This document shows positions 37,534 through 48,526 of a stretch of 64,000 bases of DNA, piece after piece. The translations under genes were made by a program, and so were the position numbers. This DNA is from Carallia brachiata (taxonomy: Eukaryota; Streptophyta; Magnoliopsida; Malpighiales; Rhizophoraceae). A model generated the notes under the pieces. That model worked only from the letters and a program-made list of their open reading frames with translations, was not told the DNA's origin and made no database searches. The stretch covers positions 2,404,015-2,468,014 of the forward strand of contig JADCRB010000018.1 of assembly GCA_021464245.1 (NCBI GenBank), in the 5' to 3' direction. Within the stretch, counting starts at the first letter, position 1. The number at the start of each line of letters is the position of its first letter.

Positions 37534-40400
37534 TCACATTTTGACAAGAGGGATGTGAGAGATTTTGGACCAATCTTCTCCCTTCTCCTTGTTGTACCGT
37601 TCTTGCAGACGATCGTTTCTTTCAATTACCAGTGTATGAAGCATTGTATTTTGCAGAATATAATCTGGCAGTGCCTTCAAGTTGTGGCAATCCCGGATTT
37701 CCAAAGAGCGAAGGAATGGCATTATTGTAATAGAAGGAGGTTCGGTAGTGCCATCATTATAATTATTATAATAATCATCCCACTCTTCCCAGCTACGCAT
37801 GGAACGGAATATGAGTGTTGTCAATTTGGGGAAAGCAACAACTACGGGAGAAGAAGAAGAAGAAGATAAAGATGGTGCTGATATCTCGCTCATTCTGTCA
37901 CCAATTTGAGGAGCTTCTATTCCTAAAAGCTCAACCCCCACTTTTTTAACACCCCTCATTTCCCACATGAGAAGAGTTTTAAGGGATGACAGCTTACCCA
38001 ATGAAGGCAAGTGCTCGCACAACAAACAATTAGATAACTGAATATTCGTCAGATTCATTAATGACATCATCCAACCAGGAAAGGTAGTACCTTTATAGTA
38101 GTTTATACCAAGAATCTCCAAGTTTGGAGATGGCTCCAATGCTTCTAACAAATGCTCTTCTGCTTCTTTCTCTTCTCTCTCCTCTTCTTCTCTTCTGGAC
38201 TCTGATTGAAAAAAAAAACAAACTAGTGATGTGTTCCTTTTTCTTGAGCTCTGCTTCCTTAGCCTCGCCCACTTGACGGCTATGTGCTCCCAAATTCATT
38301 ATCACAAGCTTTCCCCGAAGTTGGTTCAGGTTCTTCAAATCAGCAAGAGAAAATTTATCCCCATGATCACACCCAACATTAATCATCTCCAATGTCCTTA
38401 GACCAGTTAATCTTGCAATTGCTTTTGGCAACCTACTAGGGCCAGCGATATTATGGAGATGCCTCAAGTTAATTAGTTTTCCAATCTGCAGAGGCAACTC
38501 CAATTCATCACTGCACCCACAAACATCTAAGGTCTGCAAATTATGTAGTTCACATATCATTTCAGGCAATTGCTTCAAATGATAATTGTGAGACAAATCA
38601 AGCCACCTCAAATGCACCAATTTACCGATGGAGGAAGGGATCTCTTTAAAGTCACCGTCTCTGAGGCTCAACGATCTTACATGTGTTAATTCACCGAATA
38701 AATTTGATAACTCTTCTGTTGTGGGCTGCAACCACAATAAAAGGCTTCGCTTTTTTTGAAACCGCACGAGATATTAAGATATGGCTCTCGTGTTGGAAGA
38801 TGTAAATGACGCACTTTTTTGATTAATTCTTCTGAGTCGTTGACCTGCGCACTATGACATTCATTTTGTGCAACAATTTGGGCTAAATCATGCACTATAT
38901 CATGCATTTTACAGCTTTGATGCTCTGATCATCGAATTCATCTGTTTGGAAATCTTGAAAAAAAGAACGTATTGCTAAATTTTGGAAATAATATTCTCCA
39001 ATGACCTCTAAGTCATGAATTTGCCTTTGTTTGAGATAACCTTGAGCCATCCACAATTTTATCAATTGTTTCTTTTCAATCTCACAATCCTTTGGGAAGA
39101 TAGCACAGTACGAGAAACATCGTTTTAATGTTGGGGACAGATCATAATAACTCAACCATAGAGAGGCAAAAACATCTCTCTGAGCTTCCTCTAAGTCCCA
39201 CATATCACTCCCTAAAATACTTTGCCACTCCTCTTTGGTTTTTCTAAACCGCAAAGTGCCCCCAAGAACCTTTGCAGTAAGGGGCAAACCTCTACACCTT
39301 TTTGATATTTCTCTACCAATCTTTTCTAAATTTTTGCATTCTGTCTCACTCCTCCCAAAAAATGCTATTTTACTTATAATCAACCAGCATTCTTTGTCAG
39401 ATAAAATTCCTACTTTCAAAATGTCAAAGTTTGAACAACCCATGATTGAAGCAACATTCTCTTTACGTGTGGTTACCAAAACTTTACTTCCTGGTAAACC
39501 ATACCTTAGAGATTGTTTTAACCGATCCCACTTTCTAGGATTTTCTTCCCATATATCGTCCAAAACAAGAAGAAATTTTGTTCCCACAACAGATTCCCCT
39601 ATTTTTTCTAGCAAGCTTTGCAATTGCCAAACTTCTGGAGTTTGACCTATAAGAGATTCATAAATTGCCTCAGCAACTCTTCTCTCATCGAAAGGGTCTG
39701 AGACACATATCCAAATTTTCTTATCGAAATGTGCCTTTATCCTATCATGATTAAAGGCAAATTGGGCAAGAGTTGTCTTGCCGATCCCTCCAATCCCTGT
39801 TACAGAGAGAACACGGAGGTCTGGCCTGTCACCTTCACTCAGCAACATATTTATTAATACGTTTTTTTCCTCCTCCCTGCCCTTCACCTCTATTATGTCA
39901 ATCATAGAGGTGGTCATAGGTCTCTCAATTGGTTGGTTTCCTTCTTTTGAAACAAAATTGTAGCGTTCTGTCTCTTGAGCTATAAGGTCTAACTTCCCAT
40001 TCAGCTCTTTGATCTTGTTAGCGATGTCATATCGCAGACCAACTTGTTTACAACAAAAGCAAGAGGACCGTAAGAAGGAGCATACCTTCCTCTTTTGCTT
40101 CAGATCCTGTCCATCTCTAGGTATGCTTTGTGAGCTGAGAATTGCAGCTTCCCAATCGTCCAGCACGTCCTCAATGTCATAAGCGACATCTTTGAGCTTC
40201 TCCAGCCAGTCTCTGACGGCGGCCTCCTTCACTTGCCTTCTCTCTGCATCAGCGAGCGCAGCTTGAATGGCAGTGAGATTGCTTTTCAACTTCGCTACTT
40301 CTTGTTCAACACCCACTACAAGCCTCACCTCTTGTTCAAGCTCACGAAACAAGATGGAGCCAAGCTGCTCCACCACTAGTGAAACAAGTGCCTCAGCCAT
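37534..40400 (-). CDS. CC-NBS-LRR resistance-type gene A, three frameshift sites as sequenced
   Basis: Intracellular immune receptor of the CNL (RGA) type: the coiled coil signals and the NB-ARC acts as an ATP/ADP switch. Starts MAEALVSLVVEQLGSILFRE. Rx-type coiled coil with EDVID-like DIEDVLDD (residues 75-82), P-loop GIGGIGKTT (202-210), kinase-2 FLLVLDDIW (276-284), RNBS-B GSKVLVTTR (304-312), GLPL (371-374) and RNBS-D CFSYCAIFP (428-436). Then MHD as MHDIVHDLA, a short LRR region and the usual end EDWSKISHIP. About 955 residues, essentially intronless. Compared with A', one base is missing at about 38916 just before MHD, one at 38758, and two near 38210. As read, the first frame stops after 501 residues. 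A TATA-like CTATTTAAG lies near 40525 on the minus strand. These sites could be assembly errors or real decay. Confidence 0.9.
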
Positions 40401-41071
40401 TAGTATATTGACAACAAAAGTAGGAAATTGATGGCTTAGAGTAATTGAAAGCTAAAATATGATATGGATAAGTAGTGTTTCTTCTGCTTCGGTTGTGTCT
40501 GACGAGGCTATCTGTGTTCCCTTAAATAGGATAATGATGCTTACCAAAGAAACGAAATCATCAACAACTGTTAATGCGACTTTTTAATGTTAGTGGTAAG
40601 CAAAGTATCCATAAAAGGACAATATGGTTCCTTGCTTCCACAATAATTGTGGAATCCGTGCTTTTGCTTTGGCTAAAGGTAAAGCGTGATTTGATAATGT
40701 TTGGGACTTTTAGCATATAGGTTATTAGCACAGATATACCTTCCTTAGCGTAATTGCAAAGGGCATTCTAAATTCTTCATCTAACAAATCAACAACATAT
40801 ACCTTCCTTGGCGTAATTGCATTATTATTTATTGCAGGTAAAATGTTACTTCTGATGAATTATACCTTCCTTTTTGAATTTATCATATTTCACATTATTT
40901 TTAGAAATCTGGCATCAAATTCGGTCTACACCGATGTAAAAGTGTATGAAAAAAGGAAGAGGCACATTTTTTGTAGTTTACAACGGCAAACATATCCTCG
41001 GATGAAATAATTGTGGACCTTATATAACCAGCTTTTTTTTTTAAAATTTTTTCCAAGAAAAAGGTAGCACC
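40401..41071 (-). promoter_or_regulatory. Upstream region of NLR A with conserved block
   Basis: About 40590-40790 is a block conserved upstream of the NLR genes (GGACAATATGGTTCCTTGCT...TTTTGCTTTGGC). It recurs upstream of B (about 48000-48200), of A' (about 59290-59490), and as orphan copies at 42665-42850 and 61365-61550. Its position suggests a promoter or enhancer role, which is inferred. Confidence 0.5.
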
Positions 41072-41790
41072 ATGGAAGAATTACTTGTTGAGGGGTTATC
41101 AAGGCTGAAAGGCAAATTTGTCAAGGCCAAGTTAAAAGGAAGGTGCTTACTAGTTTTACTCAAACTAATTAAAAATTTTCTTAAAGGAATAGTCCAATTT
41201 TATTGGATTAATTTGCCCATAATTCAACGAAATATGGTTGCTTCTTTTCACGTTTCAAACTTTTTGTTTTGTTTTGTTTCATTTTTTTTTGGGGGGGGTA
41301 TTGAATAAGTGTGAAATTTGAATATTAAACTTCACTCATAGTTAAATCTCTCTTGTAACAAAAAAAAAAAAAAAAAAAAAAAGGTAAACAAGCTTGGCGT
41401 CTCACTCACCATTGCACCCAATTTTCCTAGCTCCTCTGAAATCATTGTCCTAGAGCTGATGGCAATTCGGTTGGGGGTTCAGCTTGTGAAGTCTTTATGC
41501 CTGCGTGATATTGTAATGGAATATGAGTGCCTTCCTGCAATTCAAGCCGTTCAAGGAGTATTGGGCCAAGCATTGTCTCTCAACTTGCAGCGGATGTAAT
41601 TTGTTGTGTGCTCTGTGTTCCAGCATGTTAGCTTTCGTTTTGTACGTCGAGAGGGCAATTTTGTTGCTCACTTTTTGGCTAAATCCTCTACTTTGGTAGC
41701 CAACGAATTAGTATGGTCTGGTCTTGTCCCACCACTGTTTGCTTCTTTGCTAGAACGTGAAATATGGAAGGCTTCCTCTGTTTAATGGAA
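41072..41790 (+). mobile_element. Decayed LINE remnant (copy 1)
   Basis: The 3' part (about 41424-41785) encodes, with a stop in the middle, the RNase H-like tail of plant LINE reverse transcriptases. It reads EIIVLELMAIRLGVQLVKSL, then REGNFVAHFLAK, then LVPPLFASLLEREIWKASSV and a stop. The 5' part (41072 onward) begins MEELLVEGLSRLKGKFVKAK, reminiscent of LINE ORF1 starts, and is joined through an A run of about 24 (41359-41382). The middle of the element is missing. RNase H recognition is good; the ORF1 part is tentative. Confidence 0.6.
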
Positions 41791-42169
41791 TGGTTTTTTT
41801 TTTTTTTCTGATAAAAAAAATTATAAAGATTGATGTATGAGATGATTTCTGTTAAACTAAATGTTAAAATTTAGTATGTGATTTATACTTTTATCTTACC
41901 CAGCGATTTAAGTTTTAGGTTGATTGGTTTTTTTGAATGGGTCTCATAACCTTTGTAACTAGCTAATGAATTCAAATTGTGCTCTCTCCTTCCTGACATT
42001 TAATTATGATTTTGCTCGGAGAGTCTACTCCGAAGAATTGGGGTAATTTCATTTCTAAGCTATTTGATGGATTTTGATCAAAAATTCAATTAGTCCATGA
42101 ATTAAAAGAAATTTAAGAAGTCATGATTGATCTATGTTTGTCTAAAAAGAAGGAAAAGAGAAAATAGAA
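41791..42169. other. Intergenic DNA
   Basis: No gene or definable repeat; a T run near 41798-41809. Confidence 0.4.
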
Positions 42170-42320
42170 AGAGGTTGAGCATTTGTTTTAGTAGTTGAGG
42201 AGAATGTCCCTCAACTATGAGGTGTAGGGTTCAACTTCTACTAACCTCATTTTCCCCTTTGCTTATATACCCAACAGGCAATAGGGCTCCTCGTAAACAA
42301 AAAAGAAAGAGAAAAAGAAC
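42170..42320 (+). mobile_element. Possible tRNA-derived SINE (copy 1)
   Basis: Shows a loose A-box-like TTTAGTAGTTGAGG near 42187 and a B-box-like GGGTTCAACTTC at 42228, about 40 bp apart, and ends near an A-rich tail (42298-42320). Internal polymerase III boxes plus an A-rich end are typical of SINEs, but both boxes are degenerate. Confidence 0.3.
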
Positions 42321-43607
42321 ATATCAAATTGAAACACTCAAAACATTTCTCTCCCAATTCATTTGCACCAAACCCCATGATTTATAATTAAACTCCATGG
42401 AACTGAAGAGTTGATGGGCAAAATCGGTAATTAAAATAGATGAGGCAGCAATCTAATTTCCGGCATCCACAACATAGTCCAAACACGACATATCAAAACA
42501 ATAGAGAAAAACTTGATAATGATATGAACAATGATCAATTGCTGAGCAGTAAACGAATTTTGAGTTTAAAAAAAGGAATCAAAACTCAATTCCTCCTTGG
42601 GAAGATTAAAGCTACCGTGAAAAACTGATAATCTTCATCACAAGCAACTATTCATGCAAAGTTGATGCAAGTGGTAAGCAGCAAAGTATCAATAAAAGCA
42701 CAATGTGGTTCCTTACTTCCCTAATCACTGTGGAATCCTATCTTTTGCTTTGACAAGAGCAAAAGTATAATTCAATATTTGGTACCTTTTGGCATATAAA
42801 CTATAGCAGATTCCTTCCTTATGGGACATTCTAATCCTGTGGGTAACAAATGTGCTCACAAAACTTCTCTGGTTATTGGGTCCGAAGAGGATCAGATTTA
42901 CTCAGCCTTACTTTTATTTTTTATACTCTACATAATTACTTCACCAAATAAATTCATAATGTAGACATGTGACACACTGACGAGTGAATTAATTTCATTA
43001 TATGAGCTTTCCAGGTGTTTAGGCTGTTGTAGGGCAGTGTAAATGATCATCTTCCTTTAGAACTTGGGAGCAGCTTCTTTAGCGAAGAAGCGTACTGAAA
43101 CTGCAAGCTTATGCCGCAAAAATGACTCGACTGCCATAGAGCTCCTCCACATGGACCAAAGGAGAAAATTCAAAATTAGCTAGAAGCCCTAAAAGAAAAA
43201 CTATGAAATAAATACTGATTGTTTACTTGTAGATGTCGTAAAGGCCGATCAGCACCAAATATTTTGCTTGAAGTCTGACTCAACTCAACTGGCATTGACT
43301 AGAAAATTAATGAACCTTAATTAATCTGAAACACTATACACAAAATTAATCTCAGCAGGGAATCACTTGAAACTTAATTGGCCTAAAAATTGTTTAATCT
43401 GAAACCCAAATAATTCATATATGGAATATTCGAAATTTGAATTACTTAAACTTAAAAGTCCAAAAGTTTCTAAAATTTACTATATTCAAACCCATGAATC
43501 CGAAATAGGAGTTATACTTTTCTTTTCTTCTTGAAACTCTGTATACTAGCGACAGACTCGAAATATAATGTATTGGAAACCCAGATCATCTGACAATAGA
43601 AATATTC
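42321..43607. other. Intergenic DNA between NLR A and B, with orphan NLR upstream block
   Basis: Mostly featureless. 42665-42850 resembles the block upstream of A, A' and B (GTGGTAAGCAG, CAATGTGGTTCCTTACTTCC, TTTTGCTTTGACAAGAG) in the same orientation, but no NLR coding sequence follows it. It probably marks an NLR gene deleted from this spot. Confidence 0.5.
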
Positions 43608-44027
43608 TTGCATATGACCGAGACACGAAAACAACACAATCCAATCCAACCTGATTTGCCACGTCAATTTACACATTTCCAAAATAATCAGTGCGGTAGA
43701 GAAAGTAAACGCAAATGTGCAAGGTTGCTCAACGGGAAAGACATCAAATGGTCACGTATTGGATTCCCAATTCTACTTAAAGTAAAAGAGGAGAAACAAA
43801 AATCATTTTGGGAAAGGGCTTCGTTATATCATATGTACACGAGTTGTTTTACACATATTAGAAGCAAGATTAATAGATGGATTGAGTATAAATTTGTATT
43901 TATCATCACTAATTACAATGTTGAATTACTGCGAATAAACAGTGACGATGGTTACAATATGATAATTTTTGTGCTTCTATGGGCTTCAGAAAATTGTATC
44001 CATATTTCGGTTAACCAAAACTTTTGA
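43608..44027 (+). CDS. Hypothetical 139-residue reading frame in the B flank
   Basis: Unrecognised. Its last 64 residues (SCFTHIRSKINRWIEYKF...) match the frames at 35195-35389 and 53884-54078. The N-terminal part (MHMTETRKQHNPIQPDLPRQ) is open only here and in the duplicate at 62298-62702, where the frame later shifts. Probably a chance frame in paralogous flanking DNA. Confidence 0.18.
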   Translation: MHMTETRKQHNPIQPDLPRQFTHFQNNQCGRESKRKCARLLNGKDIKWSRIGFPILLKVKEEKQKSFWERASLYHMYTSCFTHIRSKINRWIEYKFVFIITNYNVELLRINSDDGYNMIIFVLLWASENCIHISVNQNF

Positions 44028-44532
44028 TCTGGTATCGAGTTTCAATTTAACTTTAAGCTGATGACCAAGAGTTTAGGAATAATCAAAATTAATTTCAACT
44101 AGCAAGTAGTGACCATGATTTGATCAAATGACAACTCGCATATGCCTATTTAGTCAAAAACTTGAAACAATCAAATGCATTCCTTCACCTGAGAGATTAA
44201 ATAATTTCAGAATCTTCATCATAAGATGATTCTTTTTTTTATTAAGAAAGTTATTTAGTCATGCGCTGTATAACAGTAAAACTCTTTTTCATAAATTTTA
44301 CATTTTTGAAGCATGGTGAAAGCTGAAAAAGGATAAGAAGAAAAAAAATGCTAAATATAAACAAGAAAAGTAAGGGGAATATCCATAAAAAAAAATGACA
44401 AAGAAGTAGTTTACATACATAGAAGATAAACTAAAAGACAAATAGGAAGTAGGAAAATCGCTTCTTCGACTGCTCCATGTGTGTGTGTGTGTTTTTTTTT
44501 TCATAGCCTTGCAACCTCAGGCCACAGAAGAC

Positions 44533-44682
44533 TCAATCGGATTTGAGGAATTCAATCTCGGCCGTCAATTTGGTAATCTGATCCTTAAATTTGTCCATAC
44601 TCCTCCTGCGGCTGCTGCTGGCTGCCTGCTGATCCGCATCATCGAAGGAGCTCTCCTCGGCCCTCCGATCATTGTCCTTCAT
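44533..44682 (-). CDS. Conserved 49-residue micro-ORF downstream of NLR B
   Basis: Intact frame starting MKDNDRRAEESSFDDADQQA and ending in a short amphipathic helix (FKDQITKLTAEIEFLKSD). Compared with the A' copy it has in-frame length changes in the serine/arginine tract and several substitutions but no stop, although the adjacent NLR B is heavily degraded. Possible role: a small protein, or a frame in the last exon of the NLR transcript. A pyrimidine-rich stretch ending GTGCAG just upstream suggests an intron acceptor. Confidence 0.35.
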   Translation of the reverse strand: MKDNDRRAEESSFDDADQQAASSSRRRSMDKFKDQITKLTAEIEFLKSD

Positions 44683-44949
44683 TGATAATGGTGCCATCTG
44701 CGATTGCTAAACTCAAAAAACTTTCAATCAATAAATCAATCAAAGAGAAAAGAAGACCGATTTACTCGCTGCACTCAAAGGTAGAGTGGGGCAATAAATT
44801 AGTTCGGCTTGCCCCAAGGGAAAGAAGGTGCGAGAAATAATTAACAAAGAAGAAGTAGAAGGGAAAGAAGAAGAGGAAGAAGAAAGAGGGATATGAAATG
44901 AATACCCGGGCGGCGATGGCGGTAGTGGCTGCGGCAGGAAGCAAGAATA

Positions 44950-47812
44950 TCAGTGTAATATTGTGACATGAGGGATGTGAGAGATTTTGGACCAATCTTC
45001 TCCCTTCTCCTTGTTGTGGCGCTCTTTCAGAAGATGCTTCCATCAATTACTAGTGTTTGAAGCATTGTATTTTGCAGAATATAATCTAGCAGTGCCTTTA
45101 AGTGTCGACACTCATAAATTTCCAAAGAGCGAAGAGATGGCATTATTATAATGGAAGGAGGCTTGGTAGTGCCATAATTATAATTATAATAATCATCCCA
45201 CTCTTGCCAGCTATGCATCGAAGTGAATGCAAGTTTGTCAATTTGGGGAAAGCAACAACATCTATTGGTGAAGAAGAAGAAGATGATGATGAAGATGGTG
45301 CTGATATCTCACTAATTCTGTCACCAATTTGAGTTTCTATTCCTAAAAGCTCAAACCCCACATTTTTAACAACCTTCATTCCACCCAAGCCAAGAGTTTC
45401 AAGGGACAACAGCTTACCCAATGAACGCAAGTGCTCACACGTTGCACATGTAAATAACATAATAGACCTCAGATTCGTTAATGAAATTATCCAACCGGGG
45501 AAGGTAGTACCTTTATAGTAGGCTATCCCAAGAATCTCCAAGTTTGGAGATGGCTCCAATGCTTCTAGAAAATGCTCTTCTGCTTCTCCTCCTTCTCCTC
45601 CTCCTCCTTCTTCTTCTCTTTTGGACTCTGATTGAAATTGAAGTAACAAACTAGTGATGTGTTCCTTTTTCTTGAGCTCTGCTTCCTTAGTCTTGCCCAC
45701 ATGAGGACTATGTGCTCCCAAATTTCTTATGAAAACCCTTCCCGAAGTTGGATTAGGTCCTTCAAATCACCAAGAGAAAATTTATCCGCATGATCACACC
45801 CAACGTTGATATCCTCCAATATTCTTAGATCAGTTAATCGTGCAATTCCTTTTGGCAACCTACTAGTGCTTGTTTCACTGGCAATGCAGAAATTATGAAG
45901 ATGCCTCAAGTTAATTAGTTTTCCAATCCCTAGAGGCAACTTCAAATGCAAGCAATTAAAAACATCTATAGTCTGCAAATTATGCAGTTCACATAGCGTT
46001 TCAAGCAACTTCTTCAGTTCATGATTGTGAGACAAATCTAGGCACCTCAAATGAACCAATTCACTGACAGAGGAAGGAATCTCTGCAAATTCACCGTCTT
46101 TGAGGCTCAACGATCTTACATGTGTTAATTTACTGAATAAACTTGATAACTCTTCTGTTGTGGCCTTTGACCACAATAAAAGGCTTCGCTTTTTTTTTTT
46201 GAAACCACCCGAGATATTAAGATATGGATCCCATGTTGGAAGATGTAATAGCGCACTTTTTTGATTAACTCTTCTGAGCCATCGACCTGCACACTATGAC
46301 ATTCATTCCGTGCAACAATTTGGGCTAAATCATGCACCATATCATGCATCTTATAGCTGGTGATGATATGATCATCCCAAAAATCTTTCTGGAAATCTTG
46401 AAAGAAAGAACGCATTGTTAAATTTTGTAGTTAATATTCTCCAATAACTTCCAAGTCATCACTTTGTCTTTGCTTAGGATAGCCTTGAGCCATCCACAAT
46501 TCTATCAATTTTCTTCTCAATCTCATAATCCTTTGGGAAGATAGCGCAATACGAGAAGCATCGTTTCAGTTCTGGGGACAAATCAAAATAGCTCAACCAT
46601 AAAGCTGCAAAAGCTTCTCTTTGAGCTTCTTCTAGTTCCCATATCTCACTTTTTAAAACACTTTGCCACTCTTCTCTAGATTTTCTAAACTGTAGAATGC
46701 TTCCCAAAACCTTTGCAGTAAGAGGCAAACCGCTACACCTGCTTGCAAGTTTTCTACCAATCTCCTCTAAATGTTTGCATTCTACAATACTCTTATCAAA
46801 CAATGCTATTTTACTCATAATTAACCAATAGTCCTCATCAGACAAAATCCCTACTTTTAAAAGATCATCTTTGAAACAACCCATAACCGACGCAACATTT
46901 TCTTTGCGTGTCGTCATTAAAACTTTACTTCCTGGTGAACCACAACATAGAGATTGTTTCAATGGATGTCACTTCTAGAGTTTTCTTCCCATATATCATC
47001 TAAAATAAGAAGAAATCTTTTTCCCATAATAGATTCTCCTATTTTTTGCAACAAGTTTTCTAATTCTATGAATCCAGAAGTAGAGCATAAAAGAGATTCA
47101 AGAATTGCCTTAGCAACCCTAATCTCATCGAAAGAGACTGAGACACAGATCCAGATTTTCTTATCAAAGTAAGTCTTTATTCAATCGTCCTTAAAAGCAT
47201 ATTGGGCAAGAGTTGTCTTGCCAATTCCTCCCATCCCTACCATGGAGATCACATGGAGATCTGGTCTATCACCATCACTCAACAACTTATTTATTGATAC
47301 ACTTTTTGCCTCCTCCCTGCCCTTCACCTCTGTTACAACAATCATAGAAGTGGTCCTGGGTCGCTCAATTGTTGGGTTTCCTTCTTTTGGAACAAAATTG
47401 TAGCGAGCTTTCTCTTGAGCTATATCGTCTAACCTTTCATTCAACTCTTTTTTCTTGTTAGCAATATCATGACGCTGACTTGTTTACAGGAAAAGCAAGA
47501 GCAGCATAAGACGGACCATACCTTCCTGCCAGGTTTGCTTTGTGAGCTGAGAATTGCAGCTTTCCAATCGTCCAACACATCCTCAATGTCAAAATCGACA
47601 TCTTTGAGTTTCTCCAGCCAGTTTCAGACGGAGGCCTCCTTCACGTGTTTTGTCTCTGCATCAGCGATCAAGGCTTGGATGGCAGTGAGATTGCTGGTCA
47701 GGTTCTCAACTTCTTTCTCAACACCCACTACAAGCCTCACCTCTTCTTCTAGCTCACGAACCGTGATGGAGCCCAGCTGCTCCACCAATAATGAAACAAG
47801 TGCCTCAGCCAT
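44950..47812 (-). pseudogene. CC-NBS-LRR pseudogene B
   Basis: Diverged paralogue of A. Starts MAEALVSLLVEQLGSITVRE. A stop (TGA) ends the coiled coil near 47624, the end of that region is partly deleted near 47540, and another TGA follows the intact P-loop region (GMGGIGKTTLAQ) at about 47181. The kinase-2 part and RNBS-B to RNBS-D (about 46474-46962) are in separate frames. MHDMVHDLAQ is present (46125-46415), and LRR pieces run to about 45027. The end EDWSKISHIPHV is readable only after a shift near 45040. The number and kind of lesions, several being in-frame nonsense, make real decay much more likely than sequencing error. A-B homology extends into both flanks. Confidence 0.9.
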
Positions 47813-48304
47813 TAGTATATTAACAAGATAAGCAGGAAATTGATTGATTAAAGGTAGTGAAAGCCGAAACATGAGGGACCAGTGTTTGAGTTTCTTTCTG
47901 CTTAGGTTGATGTCTGGGAGGCTATTTTTGTTCCCCTAAATAGGATAATGATTCTTACCAAAGAAACCAAATCATCAAGAACTGTTGATGTGAGTTTGTA
48001 ATGTCAGTGCTAAGCAAAGTATCAATAAAAGGACAATATGGTTCCTTACTTCCACTATTGTTGTGGTATCCGAGCTTTTATTTTGGCTCAAGTTTCAGGC
48101 TTAAAGCGTGATTTGATACACTTTTTTGTACTTTTGGCATGTAGGCTATTAGCACATAACTTAACTTTCCTTAGGATAAATATATAAAAAGTACCTTCTA
48201 AATTACGCAGCTAACAAATCAAAGACATAATTAAGGTTGGATTATTATCTATTGCAAGTTAATTTTTATTTCTGATCTATTATTGTATGAATTATTCATT
48301 TTAT
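47813..48304 (-). promoter_or_regulatory. Upstream region of NLR B
   Basis: Contains the same conserved block as upstream of A (about 48000-48200: GGACAATATGGTTCCTTACT). Homology with the A upstream region ends near 48290, where Copia LTR sequence begins. Confidence 0.45.
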
Positions 48305-48526
48305 AGTGTGAGAGACCAAAGGCACCCCATAGTTGAACTCTCAAGAATCTCCAAGAGAGGGATTGTTGAGAAGACTAAGGACGTAGCCATTTGGTGAACC
48401 TTGTAAAAATCGGTATTGTATTTCTTTCAATCTCTTGTTTACATTCATTTGCAGAAATTTTTATTTGAAGATTTCATTGGTAAAGCCTATTCACCCCCCC
48501 TCTAGGCTTCACCCAAGGGACCAACA
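48305..48526 (+). mobile_element. 3' end of a 5' LTR (Copia)
   Basis: Sequence ending CACCCAAGGGACCAACA directly precedes TTTGGTATCAGAGC, the usual primer-binding site matching the initiator methionine tRNA (48527-48540). Only the last 220 bp or so of the LTR are present. Confidence 0.65.

Noticed and set aside
42170..42320. Candidate tRNA gene from a GGGTTCAACTTC B-box-like motif
   Set aside because: No cloverleaf can be formed and the A-box is poor; at most a decayed SINE, so listed only at low confidence.
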